A stretch of DNA of 64,000 nucleotides, from the NCBI RefSeq assembly GCF_004795105.1, contig NZ_SSBL01000031.1, positions 1 to 64,000 of the forward strand. The letters run 5' to 3'. The notes beneath the pieces are model-generated. The model was not told where the DNA came from. It made no database searches and saw only the letters and a program-made list of their open reading frames with translations. Both the position numbers and the translations under genes were made by a program. Position 1 is the first letter of the stretch, and each line of letters opens with the position of its first letter. Below are positions 44,564-52,253 of the stretch, piece by piece. The stretch is from Streptomyces sp. A0642 (GTDB lineage Bacteria > Actinomycetota > Actinomycetes > Streptomycetales > Streptomycetaceae).

Positions 44564-45849
44564 GTCTGTCCACGTCCCCCTCCCCGTCCCCCGCCTCACC
44601 GCCCGCGCACGGCCCCGCGGCCGTCGACCCCGGCCGCCGCGGCCCCGGCGCCCCGCGCCCGCCGCACGCCTCCCGGCTGCGGACCGCCGCCGCCGAACGG
44701 CTCGTCCGTCACGCGCTGGCCCGGCTCCCGCTGCGGGTGCGCCTGGCCACGGGTGAGGAACTCGGCCTCGGCGGCCCGTTGATGGACATCCGCGACCCCA
44801 CGGCCTTCTTCCGCCGGATCGGGGCCGACGGCCTGATCGGCTTCGGCGAGTCGTACATGGCGCAGGAGTGGGACTCACCCGACCTGGTGGGGGCCCTGAC
44901 GGTCCTCGCCGACCAGGTCGCCACCCTGATCCCACCGCCTCTCCAGCGGCTGCGCGGACTCTGGGCCCACCGCCGTCCCGCCGGACAGCTCGGCACGCAG
45001 GAGGGCGCCCGGGACAACATCAGCCACCACTACGACCTCTCCAACGAGCTGTTCGCGCTCTTCCTCGACGAAACGCTCACCTACTCGGCCGCCCTCTTCC
45101 GCGGCTTCCCCGCCGAGCCCGCCCTGCTGCCCGCCGCCCAGCACCGCAAGATCGACCGGCTGCTCGACCTCGCCGGAGTCGGTCCGGGAACCGAACTCCT
45201 GGAGATCGGCACCGGCTGGGGCGAGCTCGCGATACGCGCCGCCGCCCGGGGCGCCCGCGTCCTGTCCGTCACGCTCTCCCACGAGCAGCGGGAACTGGCC
45301 CGCCGGCGGATCAGGGACGCGGGACACGAGGACCGCGTCGAGGTCCGGCTCTGCGACTACCGGGACGTCGACGGGGAGTACGACGCCGTCGTCAGCGTGG
45401 AGATGATCGAAGCGGTCGGCGCGGAGTTCTGGCCCGTCTACTTCCGCACGCTGGACCGGCTGCTCGCCCCGGGCGGCCGGATCGCCCTGCAGGCCATCAC
45501 GATGCCCGACGACCGGATGCGCGCCGGCCGGAACACCTTCACCTGGATCCAGAAGTACATCTTCCCCGGCGGACTCCTCCCCTCCACCGAGGCCATCGAA
45601 GAGGTCACGGCCGCGCACACCGCCCTGCGCGTCGAGCGCCGCGACGACTTCGGCACGCACTACGCCGAGACCCTGCGACTGTGGCGCGAACGGTTCACCG
45701 AACGGGCCGCCGAGGTCGAGGCGCTCGGCTTCGACGCCGTCTTCCGCCGTATGTGGACCTTCTACCTGGCCTACTCCGAAGCGGGTTTCCGCTCCGGCTA
45801 CCTCCATGTGCAGCAGATGCTGCTGACCCGTCAGGAGCCGTCACGATGA
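44560..45849 (+). CDS. Cyclopropane-fatty-acyl-phospholipid synthase-like methyltransferase
   Basis: 429 residues. The first 50 are low-complexity Ser/Pro. The SAM domain has LLEIGTGWGELAIRAA near residue 210, then VTLSHEQRELARRR and the catalytic-type VSVEMIEAVG near 275. KYIFPGGLLPS is a family hallmark. It transfers a methyl or methylene group from SAM to the double bond of a membrane acyl chain. It corresponds to UfaA1 of the mycobacterial sigK region. GTGA and ATGA overlaps link it to both neighbours. Confidence 0.92.
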   Translation: MSLSTSPSPSPASPPAHGPAAVDPGRRGPGAPRPPHASRLRTAAAERLVRHALARLPLRVRLATGEELGLGGPLMDIRDPTAFFRRIGADGLIGFGESYMAQEWDSPDLVGALTVLADQVATLIPPPLQRLRGLWAHRRPAGQLGTQEGARDNISHHYDLSNELFALFLDETLTYSAALFRGFPAEPALLPAAQHRKIDRLLDLAGVGPGTELLEIGTGWGELAIRAAARGARVLSVTLSHEQRELARRRIRDAGHEDRVEVRLCDYRDVDGEYDAVVSVEMIEAVGAEFWPVYFRTLDRLLAPGGRIALQAITMPDDRMRAGRNTFTWIQKYIFPGGLLPSTEAIEEVTAAHTALRVERRDDFGTHYAETLRLWRERFTERAAEVEALGFDAVFRRMWTFYLAYSEAGFRSGYLHVQQMLLTRQEPSR

Positions 45850-46025
45850 CACTCACCGGCAGCCACACCGCGGCCCCCGGTGCGGCGCAACGCCCCGGCC
45901 CCCTCGCCGAGCACCTGCCGGGCGGCGCACCCTCGGCCGGACTACGGGCACGGGACGGCGGTGAGACCGCGGCGGCCGGGATCCCGGCCGCCCGCTGCGG
46001 GCCGAGGGCCGGGCTCCCCGGATGA
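45846..46025 (+). CDS. 59-residue ORF inside the lipid operon, possible gene remnant
   Basis: It starts in an ATGA overlap with the methyltransferase stop and ends in an ATGA overlap with the DUF1295 start, so coupling is preserved on both sides. The peptide is basic and Gly/Ala/Pro-rich, with LRARDGGET near residue 33. That piece recalls the VRAWDGSEAG start of a second class of CFA-synthase-like proteins in Streptomyces, so it may be the front of a deleted paralogue kept in frame. That resemblance is from memory. It could also be a genuine small protein. Confidence 0.5.
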   Translation: MTLTGSHTAAPGAAQRPGPLAEHLPGGAPSAGLRARDGGETAAAGIPAARCGPRAGLPG

Positions 46026-46822
46026 GCGGCTTCGCGTGGGCGGCGTTCGCGCAGGGCCTCGCGCCGTGCGCGGGCGCCGCCCTGGCCGTCATGCTCGCCA
46101 CGTTCGCGGTCGGCCGGCACAAGGGCGTGCACCGCGTCGTGGACGTCGCCTGGGGACTGGCGTTCGCCGCCGTCGCCCTCGTCTCCTGCGTCATGGCGGC
46201 GGGGGACGGGGACGGTACCCGCCGTCTTCTGGTCACCGCGCTCACGGCGGTGTGGGGACTGCGTCTGGCCCGGCACATCGCACGGCGCGGCCGCGGCCAC
46301 GGGGAGGACCCGCGGTACGAGGCGATGCTCGCCAAGGCGCCGGGCGACCGGGATCTCTACGCCCTGCGGAAGGTGTACCTGCTTCAGGGCGCCCTGGTCT
46401 GGGTGATCTCGCTCCCGGTGCAGGCGGCCGGGTACCTGACGGGGGAGGCCGGGGCGTGGACCTGGGCGGGTGCCGGACTGTGGGCCGTGGGCCTGGTCTT
46501 CGAGGGGGTGGGCGACCATCAGCTGGCGAGGTTCAAGGCCGATCCGGCCCACCGTGGAATGATCATGGACCGCGGGCTGTGGGCCTGGACCCGGCACCCG
46601 AACTACTTCGGCGACTTCTGCGTGTGGTGGGGCCTGTTCCTGATCGTCTGCCAGTCGCCGGGCGCGGCCGCCGCCACGCTGGTGTCGCCCGTGCTGATGA
46701 GCTTCCTGCTCATCGGCGGCAGCGGTAAGGCCCTCCTGGAACGGCACATGGCCGAGCGGCCGGGTTACGCCGCGTACAGGGCCGGGACCAGTGGCTTCTT
46801 CCCCCGCCCGCCGCGCGGGTGA
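46022..46822 (+). CDS. DUF1295 membrane protein (steroid-reductase/ICMT-like)
   Basis: 266 residues with about six membrane helices. The C-terminal LWAWTRHPNYFGDFCVWWG is the signature shared with isoprenylcysteine methyltransferases and steroid 5-alpha reductases. Mycobacterial sigK lies next to the orthologous gene. It probably reduces or modifies a lipid in the membrane. Last gene of the five-cistron coupled operon; a hairpin follows. Confidence 0.9.
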   Translation: MSGFAWAAFAQGLAPCAGAALAVMLATFAVGRHKGVHRVVDVAWGLAFAAVALVSCVMAAGDGDGTRRLLVTALTAVWGLRLARHIARRGRGHGEDPRYEAMLAKAPGDRDLYALRKVYLLQGALVWVISLPVQAAGYLTGEAGAWTWAGAGLWAVGLVFEGVGDHQLARFKADPAHRGMIMDRGLWAWTRHPNYFGDFCVWWGLFLIVCQSPGAAAATLVSPVLMSFLLIGGSGKALLERHMAERPGYAAYRAGTSGFFPRPPRG

Positions 46823-46829
46823 CCCTTGG

Positions 46830-46856
46830 GCCCGGCCCCGCCCCGCGAGGCCGGGC
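46830..46856. terminator. Bidirectional terminator between DUF1295 and rskA
   Basis: GCCCGGCC (46830-46837) pairs with GGCCGGGC (46849-46856) over an 11-base loop between convergent genes. Confidence 0.55.
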
Positions 46857-46862
46857 GCCGTC

Positions 46863-47642
46863 TCACGCCGGCAGGTTCATCAGGGCCACGGGCGCCGAGG
46901 TCGGGTGGGCCGAGCCGCCCGCGGGCTCCACGGTGACGCCCATGCCCGTGGCCCCGTCCACCGGCCCGTCGAGCAGGGCCGCGTACGTCGTCGAGAGGCC
47001 GCCGTCGCCCGACGCCCGCATCAGGCCGGCCGAACGCATCGTGCCCCGGTCGTCGAACCACAGCTGGTACACCTTGCCGCTGGGCGCCTCATCCAGACCC
47101 GAGGCCAGGAACACGGCCCGGTCCTGGCTCCTGGAGACCACCACGGTGCCCGTCGCGCCGTCCGCCAGCTTCCCGGACCGCGACTGCGCGTCGGGCGCGG
47201 CGAGGACCCGGGCGAGCTGCTCGCTCCGCTCCTGCGTGGCACGGGCCTCCTGCCGGGCGTCCCGGGCCTCCTGGCTCTGCCACACCGCGACGCCGCCGAA
47301 GCCGGCCGCCGCGGCCAGGCTCGCGGCCAGCGCGAACGCCGGCCACCGCCGCGTCCGGCCCGCGCCGCCGCGCCCGGAGACGCCGGTGCGCGGGCGGCGG
47401 CCGGTGGATGGCGGCTCCTGGCGTACGGTCGCGATCTCCCGCAGCACCCGCTCGCGCAGCTCCTGCGGCGGCGCGGCGGAGACGGCGAGCCCGAGCCGGG
47501 TCGCGGTCTCCGCGAATTCGAGCACCTCCACCGAGCAGGCCGCGCAATGGCCCAGGTGCCTCTCGAACTCACGGCGTTCGGAGTCGGGGAGGGCGTGCAG
47601 TGCGTAGGCCCCGGTCAGTGTGTGCAGTCCGGCGTCGCTCAT
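46863..47642 (-). CDS. rskA: Anti-sigma factor, RskA family
   Basis: 259 residues. The zinc anti-sigma domain has H29-x3-C33-x2-C36 (HLGHCAAC). One membrane helix lies near 97-120. The outside domain has VYQLWFDDRGTMRSAGLM, the RskA family signature. It should hold SigK at the membrane until regulated proteolysis releases it; a site-2 protease capable of that is encoded at 5564. The ATG overlaps the sigK stop as ATGA. Confidence 0.93.
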   Translation of the reverse strand: MSDAGLHTLTGAYALHALPDSERREFERHLGHCAACSVEVLEFAETATRLGLAVSAAPPQELRERVLREIATVRQEPPSTGRRPRTGVSGRGGAGRTRRWPAFALAASLAAAAGFGGVAVWQSQEARDARQEARATQERSEQLARVLAAPDAQSRSGKLADGATGTVVVSRSQDRAVFLASGLDEAPSGKVYQLWFDDRGTMRSAGLMRASGDGGLSTTYAALLDGPVDGATGMGVTVEPAGGSAHPTSAPVALMNLPA

Positions 47643-48223
47643 GAGCTCACCCCGAGGCAGTCGCGCAGCCGGATGAGTCCGTCGCGCAGTCGAGTCTTGA
47701 TCGTTCCGAGCGGTGTCGCGAGCAGTTCGGCCACCTCGCGATAGGTCAGCCCCCGGTAGTACGCGAGGGTGACGGACTCCCGTTGCAGTTCGGAGAGCGT
47801 CCGCATGCAGCGGCGCACCTGCTCCCGCTCCAGCCGGGTCTCCACCTGTTCGGTGACGTCGTCGAAGGCGGGTGTGCGGTCGAGCAGCGCCGCCTTGTGC
47901 TCACGGGCCGCCGCCGCCTCCGCCGAGCGCACCCGGTCCACGGCCCGGCGATGGGCCAGCGTCAGCACCCAGTTCATCGCGCTGCCCCGGGCGGCCTGGA
48001 AGCGAGGCGCCGTGCGCCACAGTTCGACGAGCACCTCCTGGGCGACCTCCTCCGACTGGGCGGGATCACGCAGCACGCTGCGCACCAGTCCCAGCACCGG
48101 CCCGCAGACCGCCTCGTACACCTGGGAGAAGGCGTCCTGATCGCCCCGGGCGACCATCCCCAGGAGCTCCTGGAGATCCGGCCCCGGCGAGGCCGGTCCG
48201 CTGATGTACACAGCTTCTTTCAC
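47639..48223 (-). CDS. sigK: ECF sigma factor, SigK-like
   Basis: 194 residues from GTG 48223, preceded by GGGAGG. Region 2 covers about 15-85 (AFSQVYEAVCGPVLGLVRSV...VLVELW) and region 4 about 125-180 (LSELQRESVTLAYYRGLTYREVAELL). The local set of genes (fasciclin, DUF1295, UfaA1-like, DUF1365, amine oxidase, RskA) matches the mycobacterial sigK region. A CCATCC-N15-CCGAAT promoter lies about 40 bases upstream of the start, suggesting autoregulation. Confidence 0.93.
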   Translation of the reverse strand: MKEAVYISGPASPGPDLQELLGMVARGDQDAFSQVYEAVCGPVLGLVRSVLRDPAQSEEVAQEVLVELWRTAPRFQAARGSAMNWVLTLAHRRAVDRVRSAEAAAAREHKAALLDRTPAFDDVTEQVETRLEREQVRRCMRTLSELQRESVTLAYYRGLTYREVAELLATPLGTIKTRLRDGLIRLRDCLGVSS

Positions 48224-48261
48224 GCGGGGTCCTCCCGGAGGCGCATCGGTGTCCGGTGGTG

Positions 48262-48288
48262 ATTCGGAGCCGGCGGCAGCGCGGATGG
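48262..48288 (-). promoter_or_regulatory. Predicted SigK-type promoter of sigK
   Basis: On the minus strand CCATCC (48288-48283), 15 bp, CCGAAT (48267-48262). These hexamers equal the -35/-10 reported, as I recall, for mycobacterial SigK promoters. Two near-identical elements occur at 42402-42428 and 42464-42490 with the same spacer. Confidence 0.7.
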
Positions 48289-48338
48289 GTCGGAAAGCGC
48301 GATCTTTCCACGCGGTCGCCCACGCGCCCCTCCAAGCT

Positions 48339-48412
48339 GTCGAATACTTGCGATACATCGCGCTTGGCGCGGGCGGATTCCCTTGCGAAATGCTCGGTCG
48401 CGAGTATTCGAC
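48339..48412. promoter_or_regulatory. Long inverted repeat before the PadR remnant
   Basis: GTCGAATACTTGCGA (48339-48353) and TCGCGAGTATTCGAC (48398-48412) are inverted copies with one mismatch, 44 bp apart. This is the former promoter region of the padR gene, so the half-sites are likely its operators. Confidence 0.5.
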
Positions 48413-48435
48413 CGCGAGTGGAGGGGGTGGGTGCG

Positions 48436-48621
48436 GTGGCCAAGCGGCGCAAGCTCGGCAATCCACTGGCGCTCACGGCGATGGTGCTGCTCTCGGAGCG
48501 GCCCATGCATGCATACGAGATCGCCCAGACCGTTGCTTTGACCATCAGTAGGTCTCAGCAATTCCGGCGTTTCTGCCGGAATGGTCCGTACGTGCGCCCG
48601 CCGTCCAGGCGCGGCAGCTGA
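48436..48621 (+). pseudogene. PadR-family regulator, 5' remnant
   Basis: The first 33 codons read VAKRRKLGNPLALTAMVLL, then SERPMHAYEIAQT, the start of a PadR winged helix. After that the similarity ends abruptly and an unrelated tail runs to a stop at 48621, 61 residues in all. PadR proteins are normally about 100-200 residues, so recognition helix and dimer domain are gone. A GTGGAGGGG ribosome site is intact. Confidence 0.7.
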
Positions 48622-49208
48622 CCAAGACCTGTCCGGGGGACGTCACCGCACTCAGCGGGAGGGACCTCACCGTCGCCCCCGGCACCGTGTTCGGGCTCCT
48701 CGGGCCCAACGGCGCCGGGAAGTCCACCACCGTCAAGATCCTCACCACGCTCGCCCGCCCCGACTCCGGCACCGCGTCCGTCGGATCGAGCATGTCGCTC
48801 CCGGGCCGTGCGCAGCACCAGGAAGAGGAGCAGGCCGAACGGCGAGAGCAGGATCGTCAGCACCAGCAGCGGGCCCATCGCATACGGCGATATCCGCAGC
48901 CGGCGGCTCTCCAGGAACATCCACTGTCCCAGCAGCAGGTCCCAGGCGATGACCTGCGCCCACACCGCGCCCGCGCCGTTCGCCAGGGCGGTCAGCTCGC
49001 GGAAGGTGTCGATGTCCGGGCTGCTCACCGCCGTCCAGAGCTCGGGGAGGACCGGAACGGCCATCGCCAGGTACACGGCGAGCACCGGCAGGACGGTCAG
49101 CGGCGAGGCGGCGGCCCGGGCCGTGACCGCCCGGCCGGGAAGGAAGATCATGAGCAGCCAGAACGGCGCCGCCAGCGCGAACGAGAGCTCGAAGAGTGCG
49201 CCGGTCAT
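48555..49208 (-). CDS. ABA4-like membrane protein with chimeric C-terminus
   Basis: 217 residues. The first 139 are a complete-looking ABA4-like domain of four membrane helices (FELSFALAAPFWLLMIFLPG...MGPLLVLTILLSPFGLLLFL). Residues from about 142 on are read from the antisense of the ABC-ATPase remnant and are not homologous to anything expected. The gene therefore lost its own stop at the deletion junction near 48795. Function of the bacterial domain is unknown. Its ATG overlaps the upstream gene's stop as ATGA. Confidence 0.75.
   Translation of the reverse strand: MTGALFELSFALAAPFWLLMIFLPGRAVTARAAASPLTVLPVLAVYLAMAVPVLPELWTAVSSPDIDTFRELTALANGAGAVWAQVIAWDLLLGQWMFLESRRLRISPYAMGPLLVLTILLSPFGLLLFLVLRTARERHARSDGRGAGVGAGERGEDLDGGGLPGAVGPEEPEHGAGGDGEVPPAECGDVPRTGLGQLPRLDGGRTYGPFRQKRRNC
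48600..48795 (+). pseudogene. ABC-transporter ATPase, internal remnant
   Basis: In one frame AVQARQLTKTCPGDVTALSG and FGLLGPNGAGKSTTVKIL, ending RPDSGTASV. This is the N-terminal quarter of a DrrA-type ATPase including Walker A. There is no start codon of its own and homology stops near 48790, where the antisense end of the next gene begins. PadR plus DrrA-type ATPase is a frequent pair; here both are broken by deletions. Confidence 0.7.
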
Positions 49209-50164
49209 GACGCGACCGCCTTCTCGGCGGAGGGCATGTGCGTCCCGGACCGGGGGCGCAGCGCGCCGTACGTTCCGGCGGCCGTGGCGGCCAGGACGAG
49301 CGCGGCGGCGGCGAGCGTCGCCCCGTCCGGGTGGATGAGCGGCTGGCCGCGCAGCGCCTGCCACGTGACGAGGGCGGTGACCGCCGCGTACGCGCCGGAG
49401 GCGACCAGCACCAGGCGCAGCCGGACCCGGGGGTCGCGCAGCCGGGCGAAGCGGGGCGCCAGCGTGACCAGCACCAGCAGGAACAGCGGGAGCAGTTGCA
49501 GTGCGTGCATGCCCACGAAGTGCGGGATGCGCAGATCGCCGCCGGTCGTCGACCAGCCGGTGAGCGGCATCGAGGGGCCGCCGTCCGGTACGCCCACCGC
49601 ATGCGCCCCGATCACATCGGCCGTGTCGAGGTTCCCCGCCGCCCGCTGCTCCTTCGTGGGCTGCGTCATCACGAAGCCGATCCCGGCGCCCGCCAGGGCC
49701 AGGAACACGCCGGACCGGATCGCCCAGGCCGAGGCGCGGTCCTCGATGCGGGCGCGCAGCAGCAGGATCGCGATGACCAGAGTGCCGGCCCAGAGGATCA
49801 CGACGGTGACGCCCATCGCGCTGAACAGCGACTCGTCCAACGGGGTGGCGTGGTTGAAGTGGCTGCGCTTCCCCCGGACGACCTGCACCGTGATGATCGC
49901 CATTTCCACGAGGCTGGAGAGCGCGACCACGGTCCCCGCCCACCAGCCGGTGCGACGGCCCCGGGTGAGCAGCGTCAGCATCCAGGCGAGGGCCAGGGCG
50001 TACACCGTGAACGAGGCGGCGAACTTGAAGGGCTTGGACCAGATCGCCGCGCCGACCAGTATCCGGTCGTCGACCAGCAGGCCCACGCCGGAGACGAGTG
50101 TCATCACGGCCATGGCGGCGGCGAAGAGGACTAACGGGCGGTGCCAGGTACGCCAGTGGTGCAT
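49205..50164 (-). CDS. Conserved integral membrane protein
   Basis: 319 residues with about eight membrane helices. Noticeable segments are SKPFKFAASFTVYALALAW and, between helices, GDLRIPHFVGMHALQLLP with conserved-looking His and Met residues. I do not recognise a named family function. It is translated together with the ABA4-like gene and is divergent from a MerR regulator, whose operators lie in front of it. Confidence 0.8.
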   Translation of the reverse strand: MHHWRTWHRPLVLFAAAMAVMTLVSGVGLLVDDRILVGAAIWSKPFKFAASFTVYALALAWMLTLLTRGRRTGWWAGTVVALSSLVEMAIITVQVVRGKRSHFNHATPLDESLFSAMGVTVVILWAGTLVIAILLLRARIEDRASAWAIRSGVFLALAGAGIGFVMTQPTKEQRAAGNLDTADVIGAHAVGVPDGGPSMPLTGWSTTGGDLRIPHFVGMHALQLLPLFLLVLVTLAPRFARLRDPRVRLRLVLVASGAYAAVTALVTWQALRGQPLIHPDGATLAAAALVLAATAAGTYGALRPRSGTHMPSAEKAVAS

Positions 50165-50197
50165 GGGATCCCCCAGAGACAGTCATGAGACAGGAAT

Positions 50198-50236
50198 GGA
50201 TAGTGGCACTTCCCGCTATCCGATAGTGGAACTATC
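50198..50236. promoter_or_regulatory. Candidate MerR operators
   Basis: Two overlapping inverted repeats: GGATAG (50198-50203) with CTATCC (50216-50221), and GATAGTGGAACTATC (50222-50236). They lie between the divergent membrane-protein and MerR genes; MerR regulators bind such repeats within long-spacer promoters. Confidence 0.6.
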
Positions 50237-50281
50237 TAGGATGGGACCCGGGTTGGCAAGCGGAAAGAGGGAGAACGCGCG

Positions 50282-50920
50282 GTGCGCATCGGCGAGTTGA
50301 GCCGCAGGTCGGGTGTTCCGGTACCGACGATCAAGTTCTACGTCCGGGAGGGGCTGCTGCCGGCCGGGCGGCTGACCAGCCCGAACCAGGCGAGTTACGA
50401 CGACGGGCACGAGCGCGGACTCCGGCTGATCCGTGCCCTGCTGGACGTCGGCGGGCTCCCGCTGGCGGCCATCGGCGAGGTGCTCCGGGTGATGAAGGAT
50501 CCGGAGCAGCCGCTGTTCGACGTCCTGGGCGCGGCGGCGAAGAGCATCGCCCCGGCGCGGGGTGTCGACTCCGGACCCGAGCTGGAGGACGCCCGCGAGG
50601 AGGTGGCGGAGCTGCTGAAGCGCAAGGGCTGGCGGGCCGGGGCGGACAGCCCCGGCGGGGAGTCCCTGGCGGAGGTGCTGGTGGCGCTGCGCGGGGCCGG
50701 GCACGGCAGTTTCGCCGAGCTGCTCGACGATTACGCGGCCGCCGCCGAGGAGGTCGCGCGGGCCGACCTCGACTACGTCGGGCGCCGCGTGGCGCGGGAG
50801 GACCTGGTGGAGAGCGTCGTCGTCGGCACGGTGCTGGGGGAGGCGATGTTCGCGGCCCTGCGACGGCTCGCGCACGTCGACGCGTCGGCGCGCGCGTTCG
50901 GAGAGGAAGCGGGCGGCTGA
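50282..50920 (+). CDS. MerR-family regulator
   Basis: 212 residues. The N-terminal winged helix MRIGELSRRSGVPVPTIKFYVREGLLPAGR is followed by the dimer helix to about 100. The remaining C-terminal half is long, helical and Ala/Glu-rich, with no metal-binding Cys, so it probably senses an organic compound. It is divergent from the eight-helix membrane protein and probably controls it and itself. Confidence 0.9.
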   Translation: MRIGELSRRSGVPVPTIKFYVREGLLPAGRLTSPNQASYDDGHERGLRLIRALLDVGGLPLAAIGEVLRVMKDPEQPLFDVLGAAAKSIAPARGVDSGPELEDAREEVAELLKRKGWRAGADSPGGESLAEVLVALRGAGHGSFAELLDDYAAAAEEVARADLDYVGRRVAREDLVESVVVGTVLGEAMFAALRRLAHVDASARAFGEEAGG

Positions 50921-50950
50921 CTCCACGGGGGCGGGCCCGGGGCGCCGGCC

Positions 50951-50963
50951 GGGGGGGGGGGGG
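50951..50963. repeat. 13-G homopolymer
   Basis: An uninterrupted run of 13 G on the plus strand. Prone to slippage and to sequencing length error. Confidence 0.9.
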
Positions 50964-50992
50964 CTGGGGCGTGCCCACCTGCCCGTCCGTGC

Positions 50993-51138
50993 GCGAGGCG
51001 GGGGGCGGACGAGCCGGAGGGTGCCCGCCTTCTCGTGAGCGGGGTGGGGTGGGCGACGCGACCCAGAGGGCGCCCGCCCGTGTGTATGCGGGGCGAGGCG
51101 GGGTGCGGACGAGCCGGAGGGGTGCCCGCCTGCTCGTG
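50993..51138. repeat. 46-bp direct repeat, 100 bp apart
   Basis: 50993-51038 and 51093-51138 are nearly identical (core GCGGACGAGCCGGAGG and TGCCCGCCT). Fragments of the unit recur up to 51225. Confidence 0.85.
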
Positions 51139-51182
51139 TGCGTGTGCGTGTGCGTGTGCGTGTGCGTGTGCGTGCGCGTGCG
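51135..51182. repeat. CGTGTG hexanucleotide microsatellite
   Basis: Six perfect CGTGTG units (51135-51170) and two CGTGCG units (51171-51182). Unique spacers are absent, so it is not a CRISPR array. Confidence 0.95.
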
Positions 51183-51321
51183 CGAGGCGGGGCGGGTGTG
51201 CACGAGGCGGGGCGCCCGCCCTTGTCAGGGGGCCCGGGGCCCGGCGCATCCGGTCCCGGCGCACATGACCGCGCCCCGGTCCGCGGACCGGGGCACAGTG
51301 CGGTGGTGCGGGTGCCGGGGG

Positions 51322-52164
51322 CTACGCGGCACTCTCCTGCTCGCGTTCCACCTGCTCGTTCCACTCGCGCTTGACGGAGCGCCAGGCGTCGTCGTTCTGG
51401 CCGAGCCGCCAGTAGCCGGAGATCGACAGCTGGGGCAGCGGGATGCCGCGGTCGAGCCTCAGGTGGCGGCGGATCTCCTTGACGAAGCCCGCCTCGCCGT
51501 GGACGAACGCCTGGACGTCGCCCGCGGGGAACTCCAGCTCCTTCACCGCGGCGGTGAGCGCCTCGCCGACCGGGCGCTCGCCCCGGTGCAGCCAGGTCAC
51601 CTCGACGCCGTCGGGCGACGCGATCTTCTGCTCCTCCGAGGCGTCCGCCACCTCGATGAACGCATGCACCACCGCACCGGCGGGCATCTGCTCCAGCGTC
51701 GCGGCCACGGCCGGCAGCGCGCTCTCGTCGCCCACCAGCAGGTGCCAGTCGGCCGAGGGGTCCGGGGCGTAACCGCCACCGGGGCCCAGGAAGGTCACCT
51801 GATCACCCGCTGCGGCGCGTGCCGCCCACGGGCCCGCGAGGCCCTCGTCGCCGTGCACCACGAAGTCGATCGCCAGCTCCCGGGCGTCCGGGTCCCAGGA
51901 ACGCACGGTGTACGTGCGCGTCGTGGGCCAGAGCTCGCGCGGGAACTCCTCGCGGATGCGCGCCATGTCGAAGGGGTGTGCGTAGTCGGCGCCCTCGGGG
52001 GCGAAGCACAGCTTCACGTAGTGGTCGGTGAAGCCGGACAGCGTGAAGCCGGCGAGACCGTCACCTCCGAGTACCACCCGGATCATGTGCGGGGTGATCT
52101 GCTCGGTGCGCAGGACCTGCGCACCCTGCGCCTTGGGTGCCTGCCGCGCCGGTCGTTCTGCCAC
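51322..52164 (-). CDS. Siderophore-interacting protein (FAD/NADPH ferric reductase)
   Basis: 280 residues, close to the ViuB family norm. The FAD-binding RTYTVRSWD is near residue 83, FVVHGDEGLAGPWA near 100, and the NAD(P)-side LLVGDESALPA near 142. The C-terminal FVHGEAGFVKEIRR and SGYWRLG are typical. It reduces ferric siderophores in the cytoplasm to release iron. An iron box lies 90 bp upstream. Confidence 0.93.
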   Translation of the reverse strand: MAERPARQAPKAQGAQVLRTEQITPHMIRVVLGGDGLAGFTLSGFTDHYVKLCFAPEGADYAHPFDMARIREEFPRELWPTTRTYTVRSWDPDARELAIDFVVHGDEGLAGPWAARAAAGDQVTFLGPGGGYAPDPSADWHLLVGDESALPAVAATLEQMPAGAVVHAFIEVADASEEQKIASPDGVEVTWLHRGERPVGEALTAAVKELEFPAGDVQAFVHGEAGFVKEIRRHLRLDRGIPLPQLSISGYWRLGQNDDAWRSVKREWNEQVEREQESAA

Positions 52165-52253
52165 GAAGTCGTCTCCCTGCTACGGATGCCGGACCGGTGG
52201 CCCCCGGGGCGAGACCCGTGCAGGGGGACGCCCCGTTCGGGGGACCATCAGTC

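Larger units (their letters stand above)
50921..51321. other. 401-bp repeat-rich spacer without genes
   Basis: No credible gene. The stretch contains a run of 13 G, a 46-bp direct repeat 100 bp apart and a CGTGTG microsatellite. Reading frames through it are simple His-Thr or Arg-Val repeats and are not believed. Confidence 0.75.

Noticed and set aside
51135..51182. CRISPR-like periodic repeat
   Set aside because: Units are six bases with no spacers; a simple microsatellite.
50331..51264. Minus-strand frames with His-Thr or His-Ala runs
   Set aside because: They are translations of the CGTGTG microsatellite and overlap the MerR gene antisense.
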